From: Paraspadella gotoi | Lineage: Eukaryota > Chaetognatha | Assembly: GCA_051294375.1 (NCBI GenBank) | Contig: CM119268.1 | Location: forward strand, 15,855,959-15,919,958 | DNA: 64,000 bases | Direction: 5' to 3' | Part shown: positions 11,902 through 23,430 of the stretch, piece by piece | Position numbering within the stretch: position 1 is the stretch's first letter | Layout: each line of letters opens with the position of its first letter | Notes under the pieces: model-generated | The model's database searches: none | The model's input: the letters and a program-made list of their open reading frames with translations, nothing else | Told to the model about the DNA's origin: nothing | Program-made: the position numbers and the translations under genes

Positions 11902-12138
11902 ATTTATCGCACCGGAAGGTGAAATTCAAAGTTGACCAAAGTCAACTTTAATCGGGTCTCTGTTAATTTTTTTTCTTTGAGGGTTAGAGGATAAGTGCCG
12001 ACCTCTCTTTCTCTCTTTCTCTCTCTTTCTTTCACTTTGTTTCGACATTGTGTGCCGATGAGAGGTGAAAGAGATGCCGGATTTTTGTGGGATCATCCAA
12101 TTTCTTAAGAAACACGGGTTTGTCCTTCTTGTCATCGT

Positions 12139-12139
12139 T

Positions 12140-12171
<32 letters not shown>

Positions 12172-12187
12172 TATCTTCATCATCATC
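12139..12187. repeat. (TCA)n trinucleotide repeat
   Basis: Short run of TCA/ATC triplets. Confidence 0.9.
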
Positions 12188-12319
12188 TCCGTCGTGGTCT
12201 TAAATTTTCTCTGTCAATAATCTAGCGCATTCTGCTTTAACCTGGGCGAAAAAAAAAGATCGATCCGGGAAGATTGCCCGGAGAAAAATTTTTTTAGGGC
12301 TCGGGAGAAAGAAGAGAAG

Positions 12320-12320
12320 G

Positions 12321-12397
<77 letters not shown>
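12320..12397. repeat. (GA)n microsatellite
   Basis: GA tract with one GG interruption inside the pros intron. Confidence 0.95.
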
Positions 12398-12398
<1 letters not shown>

Positions 12399-13292
12399 CC
12401 CCCATCTCGTGTAAAGAGGCTTTTAAAGATTCTCGAGTCAAATAAAGAAGCGGCGAAAGTCGGTCGGTCGTTCGGTCTCCGCCGAAGAAGAAAAAACTCG
12501 ACGACGAAGTGAAGTTTTTTGTGTGTGAATATTTTTTCGTCGGGGGAGATCGTGTGAACTCGCCTTCGACGATTCTGGGAGGGAGAGAGAGAGAGGGAGG
12601 GGAAGAAAAAGGGAGAGAGAGGGAGAAGATGATGAGGGCGGAAAATAGAAACAAGAAGGAACTTTTCTTTTTCGACCTTAATTTCTTAAATTCAGAATAT
12701 ATAACTGAATAATAAACATCAACATGGACACGATTTTTAAAAAAAAAAGGAATCAGGTTTGATAACATTAGCCAGTAGCCAATAGTCTTATTACATGTAG
12801 CGCTCGAAAAAAAAAAAGACGAGTCCTCGATTTTCCTCGCAGGCTACACTTAATCAATCCCGTTTTAAAAAATGTCTTCTTAGATTTATACGAATGAAAA
12901 TAAGTAACAATTAAGAAAATTGGACCGACGACACCCCTTCCTCCTCTTCCCCCCCCTCAACCTTTCCTTCCTTACTTCCTCTCCTCCTCATCCTCCTCCT
13001 CATGGACATATGCGGTGACGCAGAAGAAAAAACAAGCTTTGAGAGAGGAGAGGGTTGGAGGTGTGGCGATGGGGGTTTAATGGGGCTGGGGGAGTGGATG
13101 ATGGAGACGAGACGTCTGAGCGATGTGGAATTAAGGGAACAAAGTACTCGCTTATATTCATTCATTGGACTCAAGCTTAGGAGGACAAGGATATACTCCT
13201 GGAGAGAGGAGAATGAGAAGAGGAATGATGAAGTTAGGAATTGGTTTTTGGTTTTGTTAGCTACGGATTTGAACGTGAGGAGGAGACAAGAT

Positions 13293-13489
13293 TGCCGGGC
13301 GGTGTGATGTTTCGGACCAGAATCATCAGCAGGCAAGTATCAACGCCCGCCGCGCTCCGGATCAGCCACTGCAGCCAGTGGACTGCAGGAATCCGCACCT
13401 GCCGGAGCGGGCTGCGCGTTTTTTTGTGCCCAAGGGTGCAGAAGGAATCTCTCGAACGAGGAGAAGGCAAAAGAAGAAGGAGAAGTGAG
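13293..13489 (+). other. Unassigned GC-rich island with open frame
   Basis: A GC-rich island in AT/GA-rich intron sequence. On the plus strand, downstream of CAGCAG near 13332, a frame reads ASINARRAPDQPLQPVDCRN, then HLPERAARFFVPKG, to a TGA at about 13487. Third codon positions are rich in G and C in the first 30 codons, which is unusual here. The complementary strand is also partly open. I recognise no family. It may be a fragment of a dispersed element or an isolated exon. Confidence 0.2.
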
Positions 13490-14081
13490 GAAAATTTCAG
13501 CTCTATTATCCTCACAGAACACCCTCTTTCATCTATTTAAATTAAAGAATTAAAGATAATTTTATTCAGATGTTAGCGTGAAAAATCCAAAGATAATTCG
13601 CGGATAGACCATCGCCCAGCCATTAATGTAAATCTCATAATTTTCCATTTTTGAAGGCTTTGATTTATTTTCGGAATTTTAATTTTGTAAACGTTTTTAA
13701 ACACGAGGCTGCTACACATGCAAATGAGAATATAGTTTCTATTCGGACATAAAGGATTTATTCGCGTGAGAAAGAAATATAAAGAACGCGAGAAATAGAG
13801 AGTGTGATATTGGATTAACCCCCCGGCGAATCAGCGGACGACCATCACTCTTTTCTCTTTCAATCTCGAACAACGCCCCGGAACTCCCCCTCGGGCAAGG
13901 TGCGGTAAAGAAACAGGCCGAGAGGACGGCCCTCGGTTCGGGTAATCGCCGACTGAAGACATTTCTCCCGGACAAAAGCCTCGACGAATCTAGGAGGCGA
14001 AATCGGAAGAACGGTTGTCGTCGAGTTGTGCCCGGACAATTCCTCGGTAACTGTTTTGTCGCGTGAGCGCGGGAAAGGAGA

Positions 14082-14084
<3 letters not shown>

Positions 14085-14131
<47 letters not shown>

Positions 14132-14140
14132 CTCTCTCTT
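14085..14140. repeat. (CT)n microsatellite
   Basis: CT tract followed by CCCTCTC, leading towards the long pyrimidine-rich segment. Confidence 0.9.
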
Positions 14141-14219
14141 CGTCTCTTTAGATTTTTCTGCTCAATGGTGCTTACATGAGTTAACTCTTGACAGGCAGTT
14201 CTTTCTCAAGAAGGTCATC

Positions 14220-15372
14220 CTCATTCTCTCTCTCTCCTCTCTCTCGCTCTCTCTCTCACTCTCTTTCTCTTTATTTTTTCTTGCTTCCATTTTTCTCGCC
14301 TTCAAAATCCCCTCCCATGCCTCTAGTTTTTTGTCTTCGTACGACCCTATCTTTTCCCCTGGCTCTCCTCCCTCTCTCCACTTTCGTCCCCCTCTCTCTC
14401 CTCCCTCGTCTCCTCCCCTTCTCCTTCCTCGCTTCCAACATTTCATCCCTCTCTCTCCTTCCCCTTACCTTTAGTCCTTCCCGCTTCTCCCTCTCTCCTC
14501 CCCTTCTGCTGTGGGTCGTTCGACCGTTTGCTCACCTCCCCTTCTCCCCTTCTCCTCCCTTTTCTCTCTCCATCGCCCTTCCGTCTCTCCTTCCCCTCCT
14601 CCTCTGCTCCTCCGATCTTCTCCCTCTCTTATTTTGCCCTCTTCTTGCCTGTCCCTATGCTGCGCCTTCCCTCGCTTCCTTTCGTCCGATGCTCTCCTCC
14701 CTGCTCGCCTGGTCTTGGTCGGGTATTCCCCATATCCCTCTTTTTCCTTCATCTTCGTTTCATCCTTTCTCTTCCTCCTCACTCTCTCCTTACTCCTATC
14801 TCAACCTTACAGCATCCATTTTTTTTACAACTCTCGCGCCGTTCTTGACCGTGCTCTCTCCTTCTGCCTTACTGTGTCAATCCCTAACTTCTCCTCCGCT
14901 TCCTCATATGGCCTCGCTTTCTCTCCTCTCTCTCCTCCTCTTCTTCTCTCTCGCTGCCTCCCTCTTTCTCTCCTTACTTATCTTCCTCATATATCCTATG
15001 TCCAGTTGTCTTCCCTCTCTCCTCCCTTCCTCCTGGTATCCTATCGCTCTTTTCCCTCTTATCCTCCCTCTGCTTCCCTCTTCTCTCTCTATCTCTTTCT
15101 CTCTCTCCTCTTCTCCTTACTCTTTCTTCCCGTTTTCCCTCTCATTTCTCGATATTGTTTGCCACTCTCTACTCTCTCCAGCTTCTTTCTTCCTCTTATT
15201 CCTCCAATTAACTGTACCTCTCTCCTCCGCCTTCTCGCACTCCGAACACCTCGCCTTCCTTTCCTTCCTCTCTGCTTCTCTCTATCCTCCTCTCTCGCCC
15301 TCTCCATCTCTACTTTCTCTCTCCTTTCTCCTTTTTTCCCTCCTCCTTTCTCTCTCCTCTCTTCCTCCCGCA
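14220..15372 (+). repeat. 1.15-kb polypyrimidine strand (minus strand polypurine)
   Basis: The plus strand is almost wholly C and T, in irregular CTCC, TTCC and CTTC combinations rather than one repeat unit. This leaves frames open for hundreds of codons, with Ser/Leu/Phe/Pro on one strand and Arg/Glu/Gly/Lys on the other. Those frames are compositional and I do not call them genes. Such strand asymmetry can form triplex (H-DNA) structures and, in the pros transcript, gives a purine-rich RNA. Confidence 0.85.
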
Positions 15373-15552
15373 CACTTCCGCGGTTCCTTCCTCGGTAACG
15401 ACGGAACCCCGTTCTCCACGATGCAGTCCCTCTGGCCCAATACTGTTAGCTCGATAATGAGCTCCGCTGACGACATAGAAAACCTCGATGACTTACTCCG
15501 TCCGTCGTCGGAGTTTTGGTTCCTTCTCTGCTCTCGGGCAGCGTCGCGATGA
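15373..15552 (+). other. Non-repetitive open segment after the polypyrimidine tract
   Basis: Composition becomes balanced here. The plus strand reads FRGSFLGNDGTPFSTMQSLW, then SSIMSSADDIENLDDLLRPS, to a TGA at about 15550. The minus strand is open too. No domain is recognised and no confident splice sites pair up. It is a possible exon fragment or chance frame. Confidence 0.15.
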
Positions 15553-16247
15553 CGAGGCGATCGAAGGAGAAGAAGCGAAGAAGAGGCCGAGAGGAATGAA
15601 GTACGACGGAGACGTATCAATGCGTGTGCCTTTAATACGATATGACATCGAGGAGTTCGCGTTTAGAAAGCCTCGAGTGAGAATTCGTAGAATGAATCAT
15701 AACGGGAAGAGGAAGAGAAATCGAGAGGGTAATGGGGGCAACTCGTCTCTCTTTCTTCTTCTTTCTCTCTCTTCCTTCTCTCTCTCTCTCTCTTTCTCTC
15801 AATCTCCTACTCTCTCTCCCACAATCTCGTCGCCGCATTGATAATCTCCTTCTTCTTCTTCCTCTTCTATAATCCTTCTCTTCTCCGGGTTCTCTTTCTC
15901 TCTACTTTCTCGCTCTCTATTTCTTTTCCTTCTCTCTCTCATCTCCCTCTCGCGGTCAGTCCCACCCAAGGAATTTCGTCCGCCGCATGAATGTCTTTCT
16001 TCTGTCTTCCGTCTTGCTCCTTTCCATTTGCTCTTTCGTTCTCACTCCTCTCATATTTCTCCTCCATACAGAGAATATCTCCACTTCTACTTTCTAATCA
16101 ACAAAGTACAATCCGCGCTTCTCTTTCTCTGAATCTAAACTCTCGTCGCTGCATTTTTGAATGTAGATTAATTTATATATCATCCTATCTCATACATGGC
16201 ATCTGGGTCTTACGCTCTTCTCGTTCCTTCTCTTATCCTCTCCTTTC

Positions 16248-16272
16248 NNNNNNNNNNNNNNNNNNNNNNNNN
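16248..16272. other. 25-base N gap
   Basis: Fixed-length run of N, preceded by pyrimidine-rich sequence and followed by a G run. It cuts a possible minus-strand exon. Confidence 0.99.
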
Positions 16273-16316
16273 GGGGGGAATGCCTTCGTCCTGTCCAGTT
16301 GATTGTTGTACACGTT
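16273..16316 (-). CDS. Possible exon start truncated by gap (unknown gene)
   Basis: On the minus strand a long pyrimidine-rich stretch ends TCTTTATCTTCAG at 16317, a strong 3' splice site. An open frame follows, NVYNNQLDRTKAFP, until the gap at 16272. The composition is protein-like rather than repetitive, but 44 bases are too few to identify a family. It does not correspond to any part of the pros homeo-prospero domain. It could be an exon of another gene misplaced by scaffolding, or a chance match. Confidence 0.3.
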
Positions 16317-17284
16317 CTGAAGATAAAGAGGAGAAACCCCGAGGGAGGAAGAGAGGGGGAGGAAGAAGGGGAGGAAGGGGATTAGATGTTGGTAGAGGAG
16401 AAGAGAGAAACAGCGCTTGGGCAATGTTATTTTCAAGGATTTAAAAATCACGGTTTACTCGAAGAGAAAGAAGAGTGAAGTGAGTCATCTCGGTGGTCTT
16501 CGAGGTTATTGACTCGGGTCAAGTTGTGAGAAAGAAATGAATGACATGAAGGGTCAGTTATGAAAGAAGCCTAGTGAAAACGGGTAAGTGAAACGGGGAA
16601 GGGGGAGGAGGAAGAGGAGGAGGGGCAGAAACCGGGTCGACTAAGAGAAGGAAAAAGTCTCGGAGGGAAAGGAGAGAGAAGCCTTGAATGGACGATGACG
16701 TCCAAGCCAACGGCGACGCCTGAGACGAGGGCAGCGACGACGACAAAGACGACGACAACGATGTCTTTTCCATGACGATCAAACTGATAAAGATTATGAT
16801 ATTTTTTTTTTTACTTACATACATCAAACAAACATGAAATGAAATTTAAAACGAGAGGAAGGATCATCATGATTGTAGTCTTCGCATCAATGTATGCAAC
16901 AACCGCTTTTGCCATCAATGCCATTGCCAGTCTTGAAGACTGCAACTCACCCAAGAGGGAGTAATCGGCATAACCTTCCAAATTATCGAGTCTTTGTCGA
17001 CAGAGACGTCGAGGACGACGTTAAGGACGACGACGAAATCGGACTAAACGACGATGTATACGTATGTATGTATGTATGTATACATTTAAATGAAAACGAT
17101 GATCGTGACGTTACGGTCGACGATGGCGAAGACGACGACATTATCTGCGTTTGTCAATTTTCACGCCCGTCGGCGGCTTTTTGTCGGCCGGTGTCGGCTT
17201 TCGTCGGCTTTCGTCGGCCTTCTTGCTTCATCGCTGAGGAGATGCGCTTTAATTCCTTTAATCTCCGCTTCGAGTCCAGTGATC

Positions 17285-17580
17285 GACGGAGAAAGCCGCC
17301 AAGCAAAAAAAAAAAAAAAAAGGCAAGCAGTGGACAAGCACTAGCGAAGAAATCCCTCTATATCAAGAGAAGGACAAGCAACGGACAAGCGTCGACAAAG
17401 AGGAAAGGAGGGAGAGGGAGAGAGAAGGACAGGATTTAAGAGTAAAGCAGAGAGAGTGTACAAGAAGAATAAAGAAAAAGAAAAATACAGTATATATATT
17501 AAAAAAAACAAACACATTCCTATATAATTAATCTCGTCAACCGAAATACGCCCTTCATTTTTATTCCGGTGGCAGCGTTA
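17285..17580 (+). other. LTR-like segment (weak)
   Basis: The segment carries a CTCTATATA box-like motif near 17358, an AATAAAG signal near 17468, and TTTATTCCGGTGGCAGCG near 17560, where TGGCAGCG could be a primer-binding-site start. The same arrangement recurs at about 29785-30055. No TG...CA ends or target duplication could be fixed, so an LTR is only a suggestion. Confidence 0.2.
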
Positions 17581-18242
17581 GCTTAGCCAAAACAGATTTA
17601 ACCAAAGTTTGCAAATATAGCAATTTGCGCTATCTCAACGGTTGCCAAGGTGATAAAGGTGCGGCGATCAAGGCTGCAGTGAGCAAAGCTCATGACGATA
17701 AAAGCAGGAGCGACAACATCGCTTATGGAAGCAGGAGTGATAAAAGAAATCCGAAAAAATGACAAGTAAACAATCACAAAACTAAAAATAAACTAAGCTC
17801 ATTAAGTCGATGTTCCTAAATGTTTAGAGAATCAAACAGATTTCAACGACTTGCGATCGAGACCGATTACATGGTGAACACATATTTGCATGTTGAGATT
17901 AAGATGAGTTTTCATTTGTTTCAATTTGATGCCTTCGATTTCTATCAGTGACTTTTTCAGTCTTTTGCCACCTTCCTTTTTTTCCCACTCTTTTCCGTCT
18001 TTACTCCCATCTCATTCCCCCCAAGCTTTAATCCTCCCTTTGATCCACCCTTCCATTCTCTTTTCCTCGTTCATCTTTTCCCTTTTCTCTCTCCTTCCAT
18101 TTTCTCGGTTTTTCCTCCCTTCCGGTGTTGACCAAGGGAGATACCCCTTCCTCTTCCTCCTCTTCCTCCTCTAATCTCTCCCATTCCTTCGCTTCTCCCT
18201 CAGCTTCTGTTCGTTCCCCTATGATTTGAAGCTTTATACTTT
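17332..18242 (+). repeat. 0.9-1.0-kb direct repeat, copy 1
   Basis: From GGACAAGCACTAGCGAAG to TTTGAAGCTTTATACTTT this matches 29785-30828 in the same orientation, with many small indels. It is cut at its right end by an N gap, at the same point where the second copy continues into unique sequence. This suggests the two are one locus placed twice. Confidence 0.88.
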
Positions 18243-18267
18243 NNNNNNNNNNNNNNNNNNNNNNNNN
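18243..18267. other. 25-base N gap
   Basis: Fixed-length run of N at the right end of the first 17.3-kb repeat copy. Confidence 0.99.
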
Positions 18268-18840
18268 TTCCACGGGAAAGGAGTTCTTTAGAGTACATTT
18301 AACACTCTGACAATTTTTCTCTTCTAAATATACCATGAATAAACCCCGATTTTTTGATCTCAAAAACCATCGGACTTACAAAACACGTTTTTTAATAATA
18401 TTATTTAAAGTCTAATAACAAATCCGTCTTTTCCGAGAACGTTTTTTTTACACGATTTTTTTTTGGTTTTTTTAGAAACACGATGACAATTAGAATCTCT
18501 TCGCTCAACGGTTTTCTTACACATTTGTTTTTTGGAACATTGTGTTTATCTCCAATCAGATAGAAAACATATAATTCAAAAACCTTCTTATGATGTTTTG
18601 CACCCAGGACATTACTTCTTTTCACCTTATATTTTTTTAAAATTAATAACAAATTTTATGGTTAAGTCCATTGAATTTTGCAGATGTCACATAACAGCAA
18701 CATCAAAAGCATCTTTTCAAATTAACTATTAACAGGAGCATCAGTATTAAGGTTAATAATATTAATATTTATTAAAATTTTTATACTTTTAATTAACCAG
18801 AAATTAATAGAAAGACCGAACCGACCTAAATTAATATGCC
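18268..18840. other. AT-rich sequence, no feature seen
   Basis: AT-rich sequence with T and A homopolymers. Short frames on both strands lack any recognisable domain. Confidence 0.5.
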
Positions 18841-18875
18841 CCCCTAAATATCCGCTCTCGGGCGCCACCTAATAA

Positions 18876-19150
18876 AGGAAAGTGGTGGGTGGCAATTGAT
18901 CGAGATAAGGGTTTCAAGCCAAAGAAATTGAATGGTATTTTCTTCCAATAATCCGTTAAAAACGAGAGAAAACGGGAAATAAAAGACTCTAACAGTCCTG
19001 GGTTCAACTAAGTGGAACCATTCGATAAAACAATACATTAAGAAGAGAGAGAGAGGAGGAGAGAGAAGGAGTTCGCTTTGGTTTTGATACTGGCTTTTCT
19101 TGTTAACGTTTTCGCGTGAACAAGTTTTTTCATTCGGAAGTTTTGCCACC
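18876..19150 (+). repeat. Diverged dispersed repeat, copy 1 (LTR-like?)
   Basis: Shares an ordered series of blocks with 28645-28990 in the same orientation: GTGGCAAT, CGAGATAAGG, TTCCAATAAT, GGGAATAAAAGA-type polyadenylation signal, GAAGAGAGAGAGA and a TTGGTTTTGA-like block. It borders the Gypsy-type pol remnant, so it might be a terminal repeat. The orientation of its AATAAA (plus) does not fit a minus-strand element, so this is uncertain. Confidence 0.35.
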
Positions 19151-19599
19151 ACATCGCTCCCACCCAAGCCCCTTTTTCTCGGGCCCGGTTGGGAACGAAG
19201 GCTTTTATATGAAGTAGTTTTGATTTTTCTTAAATGCTTCTCTTGAATTCTTTCAAGGTGGCCGGTTTTCTTTTGAAATAACGCCATAGAGGGTTAAGTC
19301 AAGGTTTTTGACCAGATATTTCGATCGAACTTGCGCCGGACGGGTGTTGAGGTGGGAAAAATGAATCGGAGGGGTCGGAATGGTTGGGGGTTGGGTGGTG
19401 AAAATGGGTTGATGGAGTATAATTGGAAAAACAGGAGGAAGGGGGTTTTTTTTTTCGAGTCGTTAATCCACCCGTGGGACGGTGGCTTTGAGGAGGAAGT
19501 AGGAGCTTTCCGTCCCCTTTCATTTGGAATTAATGGCTTTGGCTTTGGAGGCCGATCTTTACTGAGAACATGGGTTTCAAATGCCCTGCTTTGCCCAGG

Positions 19600-22110
19600 G
19601 AATTTTTGGAACTTTTGAAAATCCTTGTCCCCTCCGCTCGCTCCAATACTGACAACGACATACTATGGTTCCGTCATAGGGGGGATGGGTTTTGAAGAAG
19701 GTGTTGGGATAGTGGGAACCGTCCCCCTCGACGGATTGTAGACCCCGCCGTAAGCACCTAGCAATGTGTTTCCTCAAGGGATTGTTGGAAGACGGGGGGT
19801 GAAGGTCGGTTTTTGTGCCAAGCAGCAGGGAAGGGGTTGCCATTAAGGCCCAACCGTTCCAGCTTCTAAGCTCCTCAAGAAATTCGATTTTCCGGTGTTG
19901 GCCTCAGCAATCAGTTTCTTTCGGTTCGATGGTGCTGGAAAAGAAAAAGCTCCCCAGGGCAGGGCCAGGTGCCCTTCACCTAGGGTTGGAGCTCAAGCCT
20001 GGCCGAAATGTTGGAAAGTCCGTTTCCCCTGGGCGTGGCCACGGAGGGCCAAAGGAGGAAATCCATTGGGAAGTTGAATTGAGCCAGTTTTTTTTGCCCT
20101 CCCAGCTTGTAGAATCGCGCAACGAGTTTCTAAGTGGGCTGTTTTTGAAGAGAACTGGTTGGAAGGTGCGTTTTGCTTATCATGCCAAATAATTTAAGAA
20201 TTTCGTGGGGATGATAAGGCGGTGGTTAGTTGGGTTGAAAGATCCAAAGCCCCCCCACTACACGCAAAGCCAACCTTCGACGCCAGAGCTCTGATCGCTC
20301 GCAAACTGTGCCCCCGCGGTCTGGGTATGACCGGATGCCCGCCGGGGAACTCGCGAAACGAGAAACCCAAGTTTCCCTGGGAGGACTAGCATCTTAGCGA
20401 TGGAAAGGCAGCTTTGAATGGTTTCTTCGAGTGTGGCCAACTTCGGGCCCAGCCCCGTGGTAAAACCGGTCCTAAATCCAATTTGGTGAAGCCAAGATGA
20501 GTGTGGCCAGAAGGGATGGAAGGTAATGGTCCCCGCACCAGGTCGATATGGACGTGCCAATAAAAATCGGCGAAGTTTTTGTGGGGCTCAAAATGCTGCA
20601 GTGGTGCTTGGATGTTTGGGCGCCTGCACCCTTTTGAGCGTTGCAGGGCCATAAACTCGCAATGTGATTGCCCAGCCGGTCTTTGATTGTTCGCCTCTTG
20701 GAATTGAAGGCCATACAAAAACGAGTTGGTTGGATGAGCCCGCTTGACTGGCACGGCACTCCAGGATTGGTTGGCTAATGCCATTGGGGGGTTTTTTTGC
20801 GCAATCCAAAAACTCTTGGCGGCGCCATGTAGCAGGAACTAATGGGGGCCGGGCTCCCCGTTTGGCCCTAAGAAACATCACAGCTTAGAGTGGGGTACGC
20901 CGATCCCCATAGAGATATACGGCCTGAAAGCTTTGAAGGGGCTTTGGTAGTGAGGCATTTCGTTATCGAGTCCCGTTTGAACATTCGTGATCAGCTCTTT
21001 TGGCATCTGCCCTATGCAATAGAAATGGCAAAAAGTTGATCTGCGCCAAACGCGGGCCACTTGGCACTGAATTTGTAAGCTTGTGAAACAGTCCGTTTTC
21101 CGCTTCACATTTGTTGCATCAAAAGTTGCCTGGGATTGGCGTAAGGAGGCTTTTGAACATTCTCTCTTGGGAAAGCTTCAGGTTTTTAGGTGGGCTGGAG
21201 CGCCATTTGGGGTGGCCTGGGGATAGAGGCAATTCCGGCAACAACATTTGGTCTTTAACCAAAATGTGGCCCCGATCATGTCCCGCCGGTGGGATAAAAG
21301 TTTCAGCAATGCATGCTTAGCTGGTATGCTTGGCCCTCAATCCACGAGTATGGGCTTTCCCCGGCTTCCCCTTTTCGCACCCTGCTGGGACAAGCGAGAA
21401 ATAACTGAAAAATCGCTATACTGCCCGTGGGAATCGCCCGTCCTTTTACCTAGGTTAGGGGCGGAAATGGCGAATGGGAAAAATGATGACAAAGCGCAGC
21501 CCATACCAAATTTCTTTATCAAATGGAAAAGGGCCCATTTTCTTTCGTTTGCAACTGGCCCTTGACGCAGAGGTCTTTTTGGAAAAGAAACCCCCCATGT
21601 TTGGTTCTTCTTGCCCAAGAAAAAAATTCCGTGGTTGACTTTCCCTGCTCAACCGCAATAGCGCCAACTGCCTACATCTTGAAGGGCATCGACTGGTTTT
21701 TTCAGTGCAAGTGTCGGCACCGTCAATTTGGGGGCGTTGCACTCAAGCAAATTTGTAGAATTTCGGCAAGGGCGCCAAATCCCTTTCGTATCGGCATCCC
21801 CACGGAAATGCCTGTGTCCCTGTGCTGGTTGCCCATTTCTTTTTAGGATTTGAGGTTTTGCTACGGAAGAAAGGCCCCTCTAGGGAGGGGGCGCGGTCGA
21901 GGGCTGGGTTGGGGCAGCATAATGGGGCACCCAACATCCCGCACCGGTACAGTTAATTAAAAGAAACCCATGCCCCATAAATCTCTTGTGACGCTTTCCT
22001 TTGGACAACGAAGCAAAGTGGGGGGTAAGGCAATGTTTTTTTTGCCCCGAATTGCCATCGTTACTTGTTTGGCCTGCGGGAAAGGTGGGGTTTTGACTAT
22101 TCCACATCTC
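19600..22110 (-). mobile_element. Degenerate Ty3/Gypsy-type retrotransposon pol (RNase H and integrase)
   Basis: Minus-strand pieces of a Ty3/Gypsy Pol polyprotein lie in family order but in shifting frames. An RNase H-type start GFFSKKTSAS is at about 21590-21560. A degraded integrase zinc-finger region holds FVWPSI and QRSK-like pieces (20780-20630). The integrase core approach reads APLQHFEP (about 20605-20585) then VHIDLV and GPLP (20550-20520). A target-strand block AQFASD (20311-20294) follows a TDRG-like stretch. The frames break every few dozen codons, so no functional protein is encoded. The region is also rich in homopolymer errors, so some breaks may be sequencing noise rather than decay. 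Reverse transcriptase, gag and terminal repeats are not securely recognised. Confidence 0.65.
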
Positions 22111-23389
22111 TTCTTTCTGATTTACTATCTATTTTTCTATGGTAGCGCTCATATTATCGAATAATTTTTTTTCAATGGCTTTCCTGAGGCTTTCACCTCA
22201 TAAATACGTCATATCTTTTGGCCTGCGATTTATGTGAAAACCCCTAGGCCCTATTGGTCTGCACAATATAGGGGTTTCGTTGTGTCACTAGTATCTCCTT
22301 TTGTTACGGTATCGTCTCGGCTCCATGCGCGAAGTGTTTTTTTTTCTCATATGGGAGGACGAAGGACTTGCCTAGTAAGCAAAGGGAGGGTCGTGGCCCA
22401 AAAGTATATCAAAAACCTATGGGGGGATGTCTTATTGCTAGAAAGGGAGAGAAACCACCAAGGGATTCCCAAATCATCACCCCGTTGGAAGAAAAATCTT
22501 ATGGAGAGAAGAGCCAGATGACACTGTGAATGTTATCATATATATGAGAAAGTACGAATAAGAGATTAGCAAGTAGAAGAAATGATTATTTCGAGAAAGT
22601 ATACTCCGCTAGCAGCACGCAGCATGGAAATCGCGATTCATTTGAACAAGAGGAGATAAAGTTATTACTGGGGCCCGCTTCTAATTTTGTATTTTTCACT
22701 GTATAAACACGACCTGGTGTGTATAAACTGCGAGAAGTAGAAATATCTTATATATTAGCATAATACAACTAGGAAGGTTCTATTAATGCTTTATTTTGAT
22801 ACGGTATTAGTTCCTCTATGTTAATGCCACAGTTAATGCCTATAAATATCAATTATGGTTTGAGGGAGATCGAACGATGTGTGGCCCCAGCATGCCCTTA
22901 GACGCTCGCGCCTTTGACATGTCTCTCATCGAGGGGGCTTTTGATCGTCTCCACTCGACTTGGATATTGCTCTCCTCGTAGTGAGAACACTCGCAATTTA
23001 AGTTCTTCTTTTTTTTTCTTCATAATCTACTTTTTTCGGGCACTGCTCGGCAACCCGGCCTGGGTATCGACGATTTCCTGTTTGCTTCGCCACTCTGAAT
23101 TTCGTCTCTCTATCCGCGTTCCCTTCTCATTTCTCATCTCTCCTCACTCTCTCTCTCATCATCTTCGTGGCGTGCTCCAGTACGATCGCGGCTTCCAGGG
23201 TATATATATCCTCTCGGTCATCCTCACCTCTGTGTGCACATACGCGGTCGGTCGGGTGATGTCCATCAGCAGACGTTCGCGAAGCGGCTCGTCAATTGTA
23301 CAATCGTTTCTCTTTCTCTCAGCTGCTTCCTTCACTCCCCATTTTTTGGAGATTATATGTCGCTTAATCCATAAATTGTTCTCCTTTTT

Positions 23390-23430
<41 letters not shown>

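Noticed and set aside
14188-15552. 454-codon plus-strand frame
   Set aside because: It is open only because the strand is almost pure pyrimidine. Composition is Ser/Leu/Phe/Pro without domains, and the reverse strand is open as well.
16894-17439. 181-codon acidic/basic plus-strand frame
   Set aside because: Built from GAC triplets, a GTAT repeat and an A run. No domain, and the second copy of its right part (29785 on) does not keep the frame.
23392-23430. Poly(T) as the tail of a retrocopied gene on the minus strand
   Set aside because: No coding remnant lies upstream on that strand, and the region is part of the noisy stretch.
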